A DNA stretch of 64,000 bases from CAAFZY01 sp964410325 (GTDB lineage Bacteria > Pseudomonadota > Alphaproteobacteria > RF32 > CAG-239). The translations under genes and the position numbers were made by a program. The DNA lies in assembly GCA_964410325.1 (NCBI GenBank), contig CAYPFN010000008.1:1-64000 (forward strand). The letters run 5' to 3'. Below the pieces are notes generated by a model. It ran no database searches. It was not told the DNA's origin and was given only the letters and a program-made list of their open reading frames with translations. Of this stretch, positions 17,262 through 27,296 are shown in pieces (position 1 is the first letter of the stretch; every line of letters begins with the position of its first letter).

Positions 17262-18455
17262 ATGCATTGCATCCGCAATATTACGGAAGATTTAATTTAT
17301 ATCGGCACTAGTGACAGGCGTTTGTCATTGTTTGAAAACATTTATCCGATTCCGAACGGAATGTCTTATAATTCTTATTTGCTCAAAGATGAAAAAACCG
17401 TTTTATTAGATACTGTTGACCATTCAGTCTGCCTGCAATTTATGGAAAATCTGGCTCAGGCGCTTGAGGGGCGCAAATTGGATTATCTGGTAATCAACCA
17501 CATGGAACCCGATCATGCAGCCACCATCGGCGAAGTTGTTTTGCGGTATCCAGAAGTCAAGATTGTCGGCAACGCCAAAACTTTTGGCATGATTAAACAG
17601 TTTTTTGATTTTGATGTTGATTCGCGTGCAGTCGTTGTTAAAGAAGGCGATACGCTCGTTGCCGGGAAACATTCGCTGACTTTTGTTATGGCGCCAATGG
17701 TGCATTGGCCGGAAGTTATGGTTACTTATGACGTGAAAGATAAGATACTGTTTTCGGCAGATGCTTTCGGTAGTTTCGGCGCCTTAAACGGACACCTCTA
17801 TGCTGATGAAATCAATGTCGAATATCAGTACCTTGACGAGGCTCGGCGCTATTATACCAACATTGTCGGCAAATATGGCCCGTCCGTACAGGCTTTGCTG
17901 AAAAAAGCCACAGCTCTGGAAATCAACATGATTTGCCCATTGCACGGGCTTGTCTGGCGCAAAGATATCGGCTGGTTTATCGAGAAATATAACTTATGGA
18001 GTAGCTACACACCGGAAACAGACGGAGTGGTGATTGCTTATGCTTCTATTTACGGCAATACGGAAAATGCCGTTAACATTCTGGCAAACATGCTTTCTGA
18101 AAAAAACATCAGAAACATTGCCGTTTATGATGTTTCTGCCACGCACAGTTCTATTATTGTTAGTGAAGCTTTTAAATATAATAAACTGGTTTTTGCCGCA
18201 TCAACCTATAATGCGGATATTTTTCCGCCAATGGAATATGTCTTAAAGGAAATCAAAGCTCACAATCTGCAAAACCGTACGGTCGCTTTATTACAAAACG
18301 GAACTTGGGCGCCTGCAGCAGGAAATTTGATGAAAGCCATTGTGGAAAGCATGAAAAATATAACGTTACTTGAAAATATACCGACCATAAAATCCGCCCT
18401 TAAAGAAGAACAATTGAGCGAGTTGGCACAGCTTGCGGATGCTTTAAGCAAATAA
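17262..18455 (+). CDS. Flavodiiron protein (FprA-type O2/NO reductase)
   Basis: 397 residues. It reduces O2 to water and/or NO to N2O in the cytoplasm of anaerobes and microaerobes. The beta-lactamase-like domain (1-245) holds all six diiron ligands: H80, E82, D84 (HMEPDH), H147 (HWPE), D166 (SADAFG) and H227 (CPLHG). The flavodoxin domain (about 250-397) begins IAYASIYGNTENAV, the FMN phosphate loop. No rubredoxin domain is fused, so electrons must come from a separate carrier. GAGGAG precedes the ATG. Confidence 0.93.
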   Translation: MHCIRNITEDLIYIGTSDRRLSLFENIYPIPNGMSYNSYLLKDEKTVLLDTVDHSVCLQFMENLAQALEGRKLDYLVINHMEPDHAATIGEVVLRYPEVKIVGNAKTFGMIKQFFDFDVDSRAVVVKEGDTLVAGKHSLTFVMAPMVHWPEVMVTYDVKDKILFSADAFGSFGALNGHLYADEINVEYQYLDEARRYYTNIVGKYGPSVQALLKKATALEINMICPLHGLVWRKDIGWFIEKYNLWSSYTPETDGVVIAYASIYGNTENAVNILANMLSEKNIRNIAVYDVSATHSSIIVSEAFKYNKLVFAASTYNADIFPPMEYVLKEIKAHNLQNRTVALLQNGTWAPAAGNLMKAIVESMKNITLLENIPTIKSALKEEQLSELAQLADALSK

Positions 18456-18472
18456 GCTGTCGGTTATTACTG

Positions 18473-18500
18473 AAAGACGCCCTAATCGGCGTCTTTTTTT
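18473..18500 (+). terminator. Intrinsic terminator after the flavodiiron gene
   Basis: Stem AAAGACGCC/GGCGTCTTT (18473-18481 with 18488-18496) running into a T tract, 17 bases past the stop. Confidence 0.85.
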
Positions 18501-18504
18501 AAGG

Positions 18505-19162
18505 ATGCAATTTTTTCCCAAACTTTATCCGGAAGTCTGCGGCAGAGGTGTAATATTCTTCTTTTCAATATATAACTTTTGCTATACCGCCTCCTTTCTG
18601 TTTTGCCTATTCCCTATTCTGTTATATCCTGGTGGCGTAAATAAGCCTCAGTGGTTCATGCCTCTTTATTATGCTGCAGTGACAAGCATGCCGGCAACAC
18701 CGCAACAGTCTCCCAAACCCGTCATGCCGGCATTAGCGCCGACGACACCTCAATCTCAAGCGGTTCAGTCTTGAGTGGCTTAAACCTCTCGATATTGTCC
18801 AATATTGGCGACAGCATTGCCGGGAGATATATCTCCGATTGTGTCGATAGTTGTTCTGAATATACGCTTACCGAATGTATTGATAATGCAATTTGTAAAG
18901 AGAGTGTACTCAAGACGGCGTAATTAAATATAAATTCATTTCTTGTGATGAGGGATATGCGCTCTCGCCTTCTGGAGACTGTTTAATTTTTAGTCAGAGT
19001 GATCTTGTAGATGATATAAACTGAGGTTCTGATTCTGGTTCTACTTCTGATCCTTGTGATGACAGGGCAATCTGATACCATAAACATCTATGTACTGGTA
19101 GTGTTTCTGATGGTCAAGCGACGGAGTGTGAATGGATATGTGAGAAGTTGAACAACCTATAA
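18505..19162 (+). pseudogene. Decayed gene for a cysteine-rich, probably exported protein
   Basis: No intact frame spans the stretch, but coding character persists in pieces. One frame ends in ISDCVDSCSEYTLTEC and AICKESVLKTA at 18922. A second frame then runs to a stop at 19160-19162 with SCDEGYALSPSGDCL, SDPCDD, HLCTGSVSDGQATECEW and ICEKLNNL, interrupted by two TGA codons. Spaced cysteines and an EGF-like CDEGYALSPSGDC suggest a secreted adhesin-like protein. A proline-rich part lies near 18690-18770. It may be related in style to the remnant at 58.4 kb. Confidence 0.6.
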
Positions 19163-19239
19163 GTGTTCGGATTAGCTTCCATAAATATATTCGTGATATA
19201 ATATTACAAAATAAGCAATTGTAGATAGCTAATTGGTGT

Positions 19240-19268
19240 TTGACCTTTTATAAATATTAGATTATAAA
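19240..19268 (+). promoter_or_regulatory. Promoter of galE
   Basis: TTGACC (19240-19245), a 17-base spacer and TATAAA (19263-19268), 30 bases before the ATG. Confidence 0.75.
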
Positions 19269-19297
19269 AAAAGCAAACTTGCAAATAAGGAGGAACA

Positions 19298-20263
19298 ATG
19301 CCTAAAGTTTTGGTTATCGGTGGCGCTGGCTATATCGGCAGCCATGTTGTCAAAGAACTTTTGGAAGGTGGCTATGACACCGTTGTTTTTGATGATATGT
19401 CTACCGGACACGAAGCCAATTTATTTAAAGAAGCCGGATTTATTCGTGGCAATATTCTGGATAAAAAAGCGCTGGATAACGCCATGAGCCAAAATATTGA
19501 TGCCGTTGTGCACCTGGCCGGGAAAAAAGCTGTCGGCGAATCGATGGAAAATCCGCAAAAATATGCCGAAAACAACTTAAACGGTTCGGTTAATATCTTA
19601 AACTCCATGACAGACAACGGCGTCAAACACATTGTTTTTTCCTCATCTGCCGCGGTTTACGGCACGCCGCAATATTTGCCGTTGGATGAAAAACACCCAC
19701 TTAATCCGATTAATTTTTACGGTTATACCAAAAAGGCCATTGAAGATTTGATGGCATGGTATAGCCAGTTAAAAGATTTTAATTATATTGCGCTGCGCTA
19801 TTTTAACGCGGTCGGTTATGCTGCGGATAAAAGCATTGCTGGCCGGGAAAAAAATCCGCAAAATCTGTTACCGATTATCATGGAAGTAGCTACCGGAAGA
19901 CGTGAAAGCTTTGCGATCTTCGGCAGCGATTATGACACGCCAGACGGCACTTGCCTGCGCGATTATATTCATGTCAGCGATTTAGCCAGCGCCCATGTGG
20001 CGGCCATAAACCGTCTGATGAGCGATAAAAAATCTTATATACTTAATCTGGGCACCGGCAAAGGCATCTCCGTCAAAGAAATTGTCGACGCGACTGAAAA
20101 CGTTATCGGCAAAAGGCTTAATTATCATTATGCCCCGCGGCGTAGCGGTGATCCTGCCGTTGTGGTCGCCAAAGCTGAAACGGCACGTAAAATACTTAAC
20201 TGGAAACCGCGTTATACAAATATCGAAGAAATTATCCGGACCGTTTGGAATTTAGAAATTTAA
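19298..20263 (+). CDS. galE: UDP-glucose 4-epimerase
   Basis: 321 residues. It interconverts UDP-glucose and UDP-galactose with bound NAD. The Rossmann motif GGAGYIGSHVV, SSSAAVYG, and the catalytic YGYTK (Tyr-x-x-x-Lys) are present, followed by ALRYFNAVGY. The start has AAGGAGG. The length is typical of the short bacterial epimerases. It could supply sugars for the polysaccharide operon at 29-43 kb. terC follows after 21 bases, probably in the same transcript. Confidence 0.92.
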   Translation: MPKVLVIGGAGYIGSHVVKELLEGGYDTVVFDDMSTGHEANLFKEAGFIRGNILDKKALDNAMSQNIDAVVHLAGKKAVGESMENPQKYAENNLNGSVNILNSMTDNGVKHIVFSSSAAVYGTPQYLPLDEKHPLNPINFYGYTKKAIEDLMAWYSQLKDFNYIALRYFNAVGYAADKSIAGREKNPQNLLPIIMEVATGRRESFAIFGSDYDTPDGTCLRDYIHVSDLASAHVAAINRLMSDKKSYILNLGTGKGISVKEIVDATENVIGKRLNYHYAPRRSGDPAVVVAKAETARKILNWKPRYTNIEEIIRTVWNLEI

Positions 20264-20284
20264 TATATTTTGGAAAGAAGGCAA

Positions 20285-21262
20285 ATGGGAAATTTAACAG
20301 ATTTTTTCACAAATCATGCCGTTTTATCACAGAATTGGATGTGGACAATTTTCGGTGTTAGCGTTATTGCACTGCTGTTTCTGGATTTGTGCGTTTTTAA
20401 CCGCAAAAATGAGGATCCTAATTTTTGGCACACTTTATGGATTTGCGTTTTTTACATTGTCATCGCACTTATTTTCGGGGTGTTCGTCATCTATGAAGAA
20501 GGCATGGAAAAAGGCATGCTCTATTTTACTGGCTATCTGTTGGAAAAAAGCTTATCCTTGGATAATATTTTTGTGATGTCTGTAGTGTTTTCAACCATCG
20601 GCGTGCCGGCAAAGTATCAGCACCGCGTGCTGTTTTGGGGAATTTTGGGCGCGCTTATTATGCGTGGCATCATGATCTTTTTGGGCGAAGCGCTGATTTC
20701 GCATTTCCATTGGGTGCTTTATATTTTTTCTGTATTCCTGATTTATACCGGTATAAAAATGTTGACGATTAAAGAAGGAGAAACAACGTCATTTAAAGAG
20801 ACAAAACTTTATAAGACGCTGTCAAAATTTTTTCATGTAACACATGAACTGCATGAGCAGCATTTTATATTCAAAGAAAACGGGCATTGGCATATTACGC
20901 CTCTGTTCTTTGCACTAATTATTATTGAAACTATGGACGTGATTTTTGCTTTTGATAGTATTCCAGCTATTTTCCTGATTACTCAGGATGTTTTTATCGT
21001 TTATACCAGCAATATTTTTGCTATTTTAGGTCTGCGCGCCTTATATTTCCTAATCGCGGTAGTCATCAGCAAGTTTACTTATTTGAAACCAGCCTTATCT
21101 ATTATCCTGATTTTTATTGGCTGCAAGATATTTTTGCCGCATTTCGGAATCGAAATCGCCGCATGGCAATCTTTAAGTGTCACCTTCAGTGTTTTGCTGG
21201 GGGGAATACTGCTTTCAATCTATAAAGATTATTCCAATAAAATGATGAAGAGCAAAAAATAA
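20285..21262 (+). CDS. TerC-family integral membrane protein
   Basis: 325 residues from the ATG at 20285, preferred over an upstream TTG because AAGAAGG precedes it. About seven to nine membrane helices. The TerC signatures EKSLSLDNIFV and ETMDVIFAFDSIPAIF carry the conserved acidic residues in membrane segments. Family members (Alx/MntP-like) export manganese or take part in tellurite resistance and in metallation of exported proteins; the substrate here is not known. Confidence 0.88.
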   Translation: MGNLTDFFTNHAVLSQNWMWTIFGVSVIALLFLDLCVFNRKNEDPNFWHTLWICVFYIVIALIFGVFVIYEEGMEKGMLYFTGYLLEKSLSLDNIFVMSVVFSTIGVPAKYQHRVLFWGILGALIMRGIMIFLGEALISHFHWVLYIFSVFLIYTGIKMLTIKEGETTSFKETKLYKTLSKFFHVTHELHEQHFIFKENGHWHITPLFFALIIIETMDVIFAFDSIPAIFLITQDVFIVYTSNIFAILGLRALYFLIAVVISKFTYLKPALSIILIFIGCKIFLPHFGIEIAAWQSLSVTFSVLLGGILLSIYKDYSNKMMKSKK

Positions 21263-21278
21263 GCAACGATAAAAGCTT

Positions 21279-21320
21279 AAAATAATAAACCATCGGTTAA
21301 TGTCGATGGCTTATTATTTT
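21279..21320 (+). terminator. Terminator hairpin after terC
   Basis: Arms 21279-21295 and 21304-21320 (AATAATAAACCATCG and complement, one mismatch) with A/T flanks. It could serve both strands, since tolB ends 70 bases further on. Confidence 0.75.
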
Positions 21321-21390
21321 GATAAAATGTTTTTTTTGCTTTCATATTAATACAATGTTTATAACCTGAGCCGCTTCTTTGCGGATTATA

Positions 21391-22725
21391 TTATTGCGGC
21401 AACAGCGGTGACCAGGCCGGATCAGAGGCTTCGGCCGGCGTCATGACCATTCGTTCGTTATATCCGCTGACATCTATGGTATAAAGCCGAACCGGCGCAT
21501 TTTTCCGCGCCGTGCCTTTATCCTGGCGGAAATACATTAACACACGACCGTTTGGCGACCAAGTCGGACCCTCAACCAAATAGCCGCTTGCCAGTAAGCG
21601 TTCTCCGCTACCGTCTGGATACATAACGCCAATATAAAATTGTCCACCCGCCATTTTGGTAAAAGCAATATAATCGCCGCGTGGCGACCAAGTCGGTGTG
21701 CCGTAACGGCCGTTGCCAAAACTTATGCGGTGCACATTAGAGCCATCAGCATCCATAATATAAAGCTGCTGATTTCCGCCACGATCCGAATTAAACACTA
21801 TTTTGGAACCATCCGGCGAATAACTCGGCGACGTATCAATAGCCGGATGTTTGGTCAATTGCCTGCTGGTATTATTAACCAGATTCATTTCATAAATTTC
21901 CGTGTTGCCATTTGCCGCAAATGAAAGCAAAACTTTGGAGCTGTCCGGGGAAAAAACCGGTGCAAAAGTCATGCCCGGGAAACGACCCAGTAGTTCTTGC
22001 TTGCCTGTCTCGACATCCATGATATAAACTTTTGGCGCCGAACCAGAAAATGACAGATAAGTTACTTTCTGCATATTCGGTGAAAAACGTGGCGTTAACG
22101 CCATGGCGGCACCCGAAGTTAAAAACTTATGGTTTTCGCCGTCCTGATCCATAATTGCCAGACGTTTAACCCGGCGTGTGGCAGGTCCGCTTTCCGAAAC
22201 ATAAACAATGCGGGTATCAAAATAGCCCTTTTCGCCAGTTAAGCGTTCATATATCGCATCTGCTATAATATGCGAAATCCGCCGCCAATTATCTTTGGTG
22301 GTGGTATAAGAACGACCGAACAGTTGTTCGCCGGACATAACATCCCATAAGCGAAACTCAACTTTCAATTTTTTATCCGGCGTTTCTTCAATAGCGCTTT
22401 GGATTAATGCGTCAGCTTTAATGGCTTGCCAATCAACAAAAGTTGGTTTTTGATTAATCGATGAAAAATCCTCAATATAACTGTTTTCATTAACTAAACG
22501 AAATAAACCGCTGCGGTCAAGGTCTGCTAAAACAACTCCACGAATTTTACGAGCATAATCACCAACACCGAACAACTGACCAATGGCGTTAGAATCGTGA
22601 ATCATTTTGGGAAAAGCAATCGGCATCGGTTCACGCATAGCGCCGGTAACATCAATTTCTATTTCGGCATGAACCGGAAAAGCCAGCAAACACATAAAAC
22701 TGATAATTAAATTCTTTATTTTCAT
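21391..22725 (-). CDS. tolB: Tol-Pal system periplasmic beta-propeller TolB
   Basis: 444 residues from the ATG at 22725, which has AAGG 8 bases upstream; a GTG nine bases earlier is possible. The signal peptide ends in VHA. An N-terminal anticodon-binding-like domain is followed by a beta-propeller with TolB repeats such as FSPDSSKVLLSF, YSPDGSKIVFNSDRGG and WSPRGDYIAFTK. It links Pal with TolA during outer-membrane constriction. The rest of the tol-pal operon (tolQRA, pal) is not next to it, which is unusual. Confidence 0.95.
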   Translation of the reverse strand: MKIKNLIISFMCLLAFPVHAEIEIDVTGAMREPMPIAFPKMIHDSNAIGQLFGVGDYARKIRGVVLADLDRSGLFRLVNENSYIEDFSSINQKPTFVDWQAIKADALIQSAIEETPDKKLKVEFRLWDVMSGEQLFGRSYTTTKDNWRRISHIIADAIYERLTGEKGYFDTRIVYVSESGPATRRVKRLAIMDQDGENHKFLTSGAAMALTPRFSPNMQKVTYLSFSGSAPKVYIMDVETGKQELLGRFPGMTFAPVFSPDSSKVLLSFAANGNTEIYEMNLVNNTSRQLTKHPAIDTSPSYSPDGSKIVFNSDRGGNQQLYIMDADGSNVHRISFGNGRYGTPTWSPRGDYIAFTKMAGGQFYIGVMYPDGSGERLLASGYLVEGPTWSPNGRVLMYFRQDKGTARKNAPVRLYTIDVSGYNERMVMTPAEASDPAWSPLLPQ

Positions 22726-22875
22726 CCTGAGCACCTTGTTGTGATATGTTGATTTTAAAGTATAATATTTGAATATCGTTAAAAATCAATTAGCAAAAAG
22801 TTTGTTTTTTTGATTGCAATAAATGACATTTTTGCTATATATTATTATCTGAAAGTGTAAAAACAGGTATATCCT

Positions 22876-23520
22876 ATGGAAAAACAACTTCCTATAAATG
22901 TTATGAAAAAAGCTGCCAAAGGCATTGCTTATATTTCTCATCCGCTGAGACTGCGTATTCTGGAATATCTTGACGTAAACGGCGCGGCATCAGTTTCTGC
23001 TATAACCAAAGGCATTGACGGCGAGCAAGTTTTTGTTTCGCAAAGTTTGCGTAAATTGCGCGATGCTGGCCTTGTCAAAACCGAACGGCGGGGAATCTTT
23101 ATTTATTACAACATTCAGGAAGAATATCCAGCTAGTATTTTTTTCTGCATTCGCAAACTGTTCGGATATATGAGTAACGATTTCCGCTATTTGGCTGATA
23201 ATTATAAAGCTATGCTGCCCAAAGATTATACAGGCATGGTGGCCAATCAAATAAAATTGTTTGCCAATTACGATAAAATGCGGATTTTGGAATTTCTTAT
23301 CTTAAACGGCGAAAGCAACGTATCTGAAATTATCAAGGGCATAAATTGCGAACAGTTGAAAGTTTCACAGTATTTGAAACGTCTGCGTGACGATGGTTTT
23401 GTAACTTGTCGACGGGACGGACGTTTTATATTTTATGACATCACAAAAGGAGTGCATAAAACTGCCATTGAATGTATTCATAAGCGTTATAACAGTCTGA
23501 CGGATAAATCCGAATTTTAA
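22876..23520 (+). CDS. Transcriptional regulator with two tandem ArsR-like HTH domains
   Basis: 214 residues made of two copies of a winged helix (about 20-80 and 129-189). Both contain LRLRILEYL/KMRILEFLI, then V.QSLRKLRDAGLV/VSQYLKRLRDDGFV and a wing ending in IFIYYNI/FIFYDI. The ELCVCDL-type metal site of classical ArsR sensors is absent. It is probably a single-chain pseudo-dimer. It lies alone, divergent from tolB and convergent with the prephenate dehydratase gene (16-base gap). A TTGCAA-N16-TATATA promoter candidate precedes it. Target genes are unknown. Confidence 0.82.
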   Translation: MEKQLPINVMKKAAKGIAYISHPLRLRILEYLDVNGAASVSAITKGIDGEQVFVSQSLRKLRDAGLVKTERRGIFIYYNIQEEYPASIFFCIRKLFGYMSNDFRYLADNYKAMLPKDYTGMVANQIKLFANYDKMRILEFLILNGESNVSEIIKGINCEQLKVSQYLKRLRDDGFVTCRRDGRFIFYDITKGVHKTAIECIHKRYNSLTDKSEF

Positions 23521-23536
23521 GTGCTTTGCCGTTAGC

Positions 23537-24373
23537 TTAGTCTGTTTGGGAAAAATTTCCGGCTGGATAACTGCCCAAAATATGGATATTTTCACACATA
23601 CCTTGCAAACTAATCACTGCCTGTCGAAAAGCCTCCTGATTTTGATGCGCCTCTATCTCAGTATAAAATTGCGCACTAACAAAACCGCCGTCGACCAGAT
23701 AACTCTCAATTTTTGTCAGATTAAGACCTTCGCGGGCAAAACATCCCAATGCCCAAAACAAAGCCGAAGGAATATTTTTTACTCTAAAAACCATGGCGGT
23801 CTTAAATTTTTCACCGCTTTGTGGCGTGCGCAGTAGTGGTTCGCGGCTCATCACCAAAAACCGTGTTGTATTATGGCGCGAATCTTCAATATCTGCCGCC
23901 AATTTTTTCAAACCGTAAATCCGCCCTGCCACTTCCGAGGCAATGGCCGCTGCCGTAAGATCTTTTATTTCGGCAATATGTTTGCAGGATAGCGCCGTAT
24001 CGGGCGTTGAAAACGGCTTAATGCCATGATTGCTTAAAAATCCTGCACACTGTGCCAAAGCTTGCGGATGCGAATAAGCTTCCGTAATATTTTCCAATTT
24101 GGACGCCGGTAAACCCCACAGCTGATGCCGGACTCTTAAATAATATTCGCCAATGATATATAAGCCAGTTCCTGGTAGCAAAAAATGGATATCCGCTACC
24201 CGTCCAGCTTTTGAATTTTCAATTGGGACCACGGCACGATCTACCGCTTGGTTGGCTGCCAATTCCAAAACCTTGGCAAATGTTTCACAACCGATACATT
24301 CCGCCTGCGGATAAATATTTTGTGCCGCCATATGCGAATAGGCACCCAACACACCCTGAAAAGCTACTTTCAT
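23537..24373 (-). CDS. pheA: Prephenate dehydratase
   Basis: 278 residues. It converts prephenate to phenylpyruvate in phenylalanine synthesis. Catalytic domain landmarks are FQGVLGAYSHMAA, VVPIENSKAGRV and NTTRFLVMS (the TRF motif). The C-terminal ACT domain reads SALFWALGCFAREGLNLTKIES and normally binds phenylalanine for feedback; the usual ESRP motif reads ESYL here, so inhibition may differ. No chorismate mutase domain is fused. Confidence 0.92.
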   Translation of the reverse strand: MKVAFQGVLGAYSHMAAQNIYPQAECIGCETFAKVLELAANQAVDRAVVPIENSKAGRVADIHFLLPGTGLYIIGEYYLRVRHQLWGLPASKLENITEAYSHPQALAQCAGFLSNHGIKPFSTPDTALSCKHIAEIKDLTAAAIASEVAGRIYGLKKLAADIEDSRHNTTRFLVMSREPLLRTPQSGEKFKTAMVFRVKNIPSALFWALGCFAREGLNLTKIESYLVDGGFVSAQFYTEIEAHQNQEAFRQAVISLQGMCENIHILGSYPAGNFSQTD

Positions 24374-24388
24374 TTTTAAAAATCCTTC

Positions 24389-27139
24389 TTAATGGGCTTC
24401 GGTCCAATCATCTCCTATACCGACCTCGGCAATAAACGGAATATCAAAATTAACAACGCTTTCCATTGCTTCTTTAATCAACGCCTTAACTTGCTCAACT
24501 TCATCAATCGGCGCCTCAAACACCAATTCATCATGTACCTGTAGCAACATTTTAGTTTTAAAACCGCCGTCCTGTAGCAGATAGTAAACTTTTTGCATGG
24601 CCAGTTTAATGATATCCGCCGCACCGCCTTGTATCGGCGCATTAATTGCTGCCCGTTCAGCAAAAGAAACTATGCGTTTGTTCTTGTCGTTAATGCCCAA
24701 AACCGAACACTTTCGTCCGTAAGGCGTCAAAACATAACCGTTTTTATGGGCAAAAGCAATGGTTTTTTCCATATATTCCTTAATCTCCGGCATTGTGGAA
24801 AAATAAGAATCAATATAACGCTTAGCCACATCCGGCGTTGTATCAATTTGGCGCGCTAAACCATATTGCGAAATTCCATACACAATCCCGAAGTTAATCG
24901 CTTTGGCGTGGCGGCGTAAATCAGCATTCACGGCTTCCAAAGGCACGCCAAACACGCGCGATGCGGTTAAAGCATGAACATCAATCCCGTGCCGAAAAGC
25001 TTCTTTTAACGCTTTAACGTCAGCCACCGCCGCCAACAAACGCAGTTCCACCTGGCTGTAATCCGCTGAAATCAGTTTATATCCCGGCTTGGCTATAAAA
25101 CAGCGGCGAATAAGCCGACCTTCATCGGTACGCACTGGTATATTCTGTAAATTTGGATTGGAAGATGCCAACCGGCCGGTATTGACCACTGTTTGGCTAA
25201 AAGTGGTGTGCACTCGGTTATTTTTATCCATTAAAGTCAGTAACGCGTTAGTATAAGTGGATTTTAGTTTTGCAAAACCACGCCACTCCAAAATTTTAGC
25301 CGGCAATTCGTGCTCTTCAGCCAATTGTTCTAAAACATCGGCATCTGTTCGAAAACTGCCCGAGGAATTTTTTTTGCCTTTCAATCCTTTCTTTACATAC
25401 AAAATTTCGCCAATTTGTTTAGGAGATCCTAAATTAAACTCTTCACCGGCCAACATATAAATTTCTTGCTCCAAAGCTTTTAAACGTCGCTCAAACTCCG
25501 CATCAAGCCGCATTAAAGCCTGCGTATCCAACATAATGCCACCATCTTCCATGGTTTTCAAAATGGCTATCAACGGCCGATCAAAATCTTCATAAACGGT
25601 AGCTTTTTTCTCGGCTACCAATCGCGGCTTCAGAACATCATAAAGCCTTAAAGTAATATCTGCGTCTTCAGCGGCATAATCTAAAGCCTTATCCAGCGGA
25701 ACCTGATCAAAAGTAACTTTATTGCGCCCGCTGCCGCAAACTTCTTCATATTTAATTGTCTGATAATCCAAAAACAAATCTGCCAGCTCATCCAAACTGT
25801 GACCATGTTCCGAGCTGTCCAACACATAAGAAAGCACCGCTGTATCCTCAATCGGAAAAATTTCCGTTTTCATGCCGACAAGCTGTGCTAAAAAATGCAT
25901 ATCAAACTTAATATTATGCCCTATTTTCAAAACAGATTTCATTTTTAAAATTTCGGTTAAATATTTGCACACCACATCTTGAGAAATTTGTTTAACCTCC
26001 GAAACCACTGTTTCGGCAAACAGATCCTGCCCCAAAGAAGCTGATTTATGAGCCAAAGGCACATAACAGGCTACTCCTGGCGCTACTGCCAATGAAAAAC
26101 CAACAATTTTATCATGGAAAGGATCAAAACCGGTTGTTTCCGTATCCAAGGCAACCCGTCCGGTGGCTTTGGCCATATCGCACCAACGATGCAGGCTTTC
26201 CTCATCCTGAACCAGTTCATATTTTTTAACGATTTCTTTAGGTTTAGAAACGATTGAACCACCGCAGCGCTCAGTTTGCTCCGCCACCCATTTCTCAATC
26301 CGTACCCGCACGCTTTTAAGCTCATATTTTTCCACAAATGCCAACACCGCATCCAAATCCGGCGCTTTACAGGCATAGTCACTTATTGGATGTAAAACTT
26401 CAACATCGTCTTTTAATTTAACGAGTTCGCGCGATATTTTTGCATTTTCAATGTTTGCAAGCACCGTTTCGCGCCGTTTGTTTTGTTTAATTTCCGTCGC
26501 CTGCGCCAATACCGCATCCAGCGATCCAAATTGATTGATAAGTTCTGCCGCCGTTTTCAGGCCGATTCCCGGCACTCCCGGCACATTATCGGTTGCATCG
26601 CCGGCCAAAGCCTGCACATCAACCACTTTGTTCGGGTAAACTCCAAATTTCTCTTTAACATCTTCAGGACTGAAAAATTTATCTTTCATACTGTCATAAA
26701 ATTCCACCCCTGGACGAATAAGCTGCATCAAATCCTTATCGGCGGAAACTACCACCACTTCATCGCCTTCTTCCAAAGCTTTACGGGCATAAGTCGCAAT
26801 CAGGTCATCAGCTTCAAAACCTTCCATTTCCAAGTAATTAAGATTTAAAACCTCAACTGCCTGACGAATAATCGGAAACTGCGGAATCAGCTCTTCGGGA
26901 ATTTCTTTGCGCGTTCCCTTATAATCAGCAAAAATTTCATTGCGGTAATTTTGCCGTTTGGCATCAAACAATACCAGACAATAATCGCATCTGATTTTTG
27001 CGGTTAAACGCATGAACATATTTAAAAAACCTAAAACCGCGTTCACCGGTGTGCCATCCTGCGTATTCATAGGTGGCAACGCATAATATGCCCTGAAAAT
27101 ATATCCAGAACCGTCAATCAGACAAACTTTTTTTGCCAT
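24389..27139 (-). CDS. polA: DNA polymerase I
   Basis: 916 residues from MAKKVCLIDGSGYIFRAYYA, whose ATG has AAGGAAAG before it; an in-frame codon 39 bases upstream is less likely. The N-terminal 5'-3' exonuclease domain (DADDLIATYA-like EGFEADDLIATYARKA), a proofreading domain with ALDTETTGFDPF, and the polymerase domain with SADYSQVELRLLA, RRHAKAINFGIVYGIS and VHDELVFEAP are all complete. Replicative gap filling and repair. Confidence 0.98.
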   Translation of the reverse strand: MAKKVCLIDGSGYIFRAYYALPPMNTQDGTPVNAVLGFLNMFMRLTAKIRCDYCLVLFDAKRQNYRNEIFADYKGTRKEIPEELIPQFPIIRQAVEVLNLNYLEMEGFEADDLIATYARKALEEGDEVVVVSADKDLMQLIRPGVEFYDSMKDKFFSPEDVKEKFGVYPNKVVDVQALAGDATDNVPGVPGIGLKTAAELINQFGSLDAVLAQATEIKQNKRRETVLANIENAKISRELVKLKDDVEVLHPISDYACKAPDLDAVLAFVEKYELKSVRVRIEKWVAEQTERCGGSIVSKPKEIVKKYELVQDEESLHRWCDMAKATGRVALDTETTGFDPFHDKIVGFSLAVAPGVACYVPLAHKSASLGQDLFAETVVSEVKQISQDVVCKYLTEILKMKSVLKIGHNIKFDMHFLAQLVGMKTEIFPIEDTAVLSYVLDSSEHGHSLDELADLFLDYQTIKYEEVCGSGRNKVTFDQVPLDKALDYAAEDADITLRLYDVLKPRLVAEKKATVYEDFDRPLIAILKTMEDGGIMLDTQALMRLDAEFERRLKALEQEIYMLAGEEFNLGSPKQIGEILYVKKGLKGKKNSSGSFRTDADVLEQLAEEHELPAKILEWRGFAKLKSTYTNALLTLMDKNNRVHTTFSQTVVNTGRLASSNPNLQNIPVRTDEGRLIRRCFIAKPGYKLISADYSQVELRLLAAVADVKALKEAFRHGIDVHALTASRVFGVPLEAVNADLRRHAKAINFGIVYGISQYGLARQIDTTPDVAKRYIDSYFSTMPEIKEYMEKTIAFAHKNGYVLTPYGRKCSVLGINDKNKRIVSFAERAAINAPIQGGAADIIKLAMQKVYYLLQDGGFKTKMLLQVHDELVFEAPIDEVEQVKALIKEAMESVVNFDIPFIAEVGIGDDWTEAH

Positions 27140-27296
27140 GAGCTTTCCTTTTTTTTCGAAAATTGCTATTTTCCTCATATATAGACTATATTTTCCGTGG
27201 CGCCAAGCAAATAAAAAATTTTATGCCGTATAAAATTTTTTAACGTATTTTTTTATAAATTAAATAATAAAAAACTTCGGGCAAAAGGATATTACG

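Noticed and set aside
18950..19162. UGA read as tryptophan (in-frame TGA in the remnants at 19 kb and 48.5 kb)
   Set aside because: Intact genes such as sufC, trxB and the sigma factor end in TGA, and the long conserved genes have no internal TGA. The standard code applies and these are pseudogenes.
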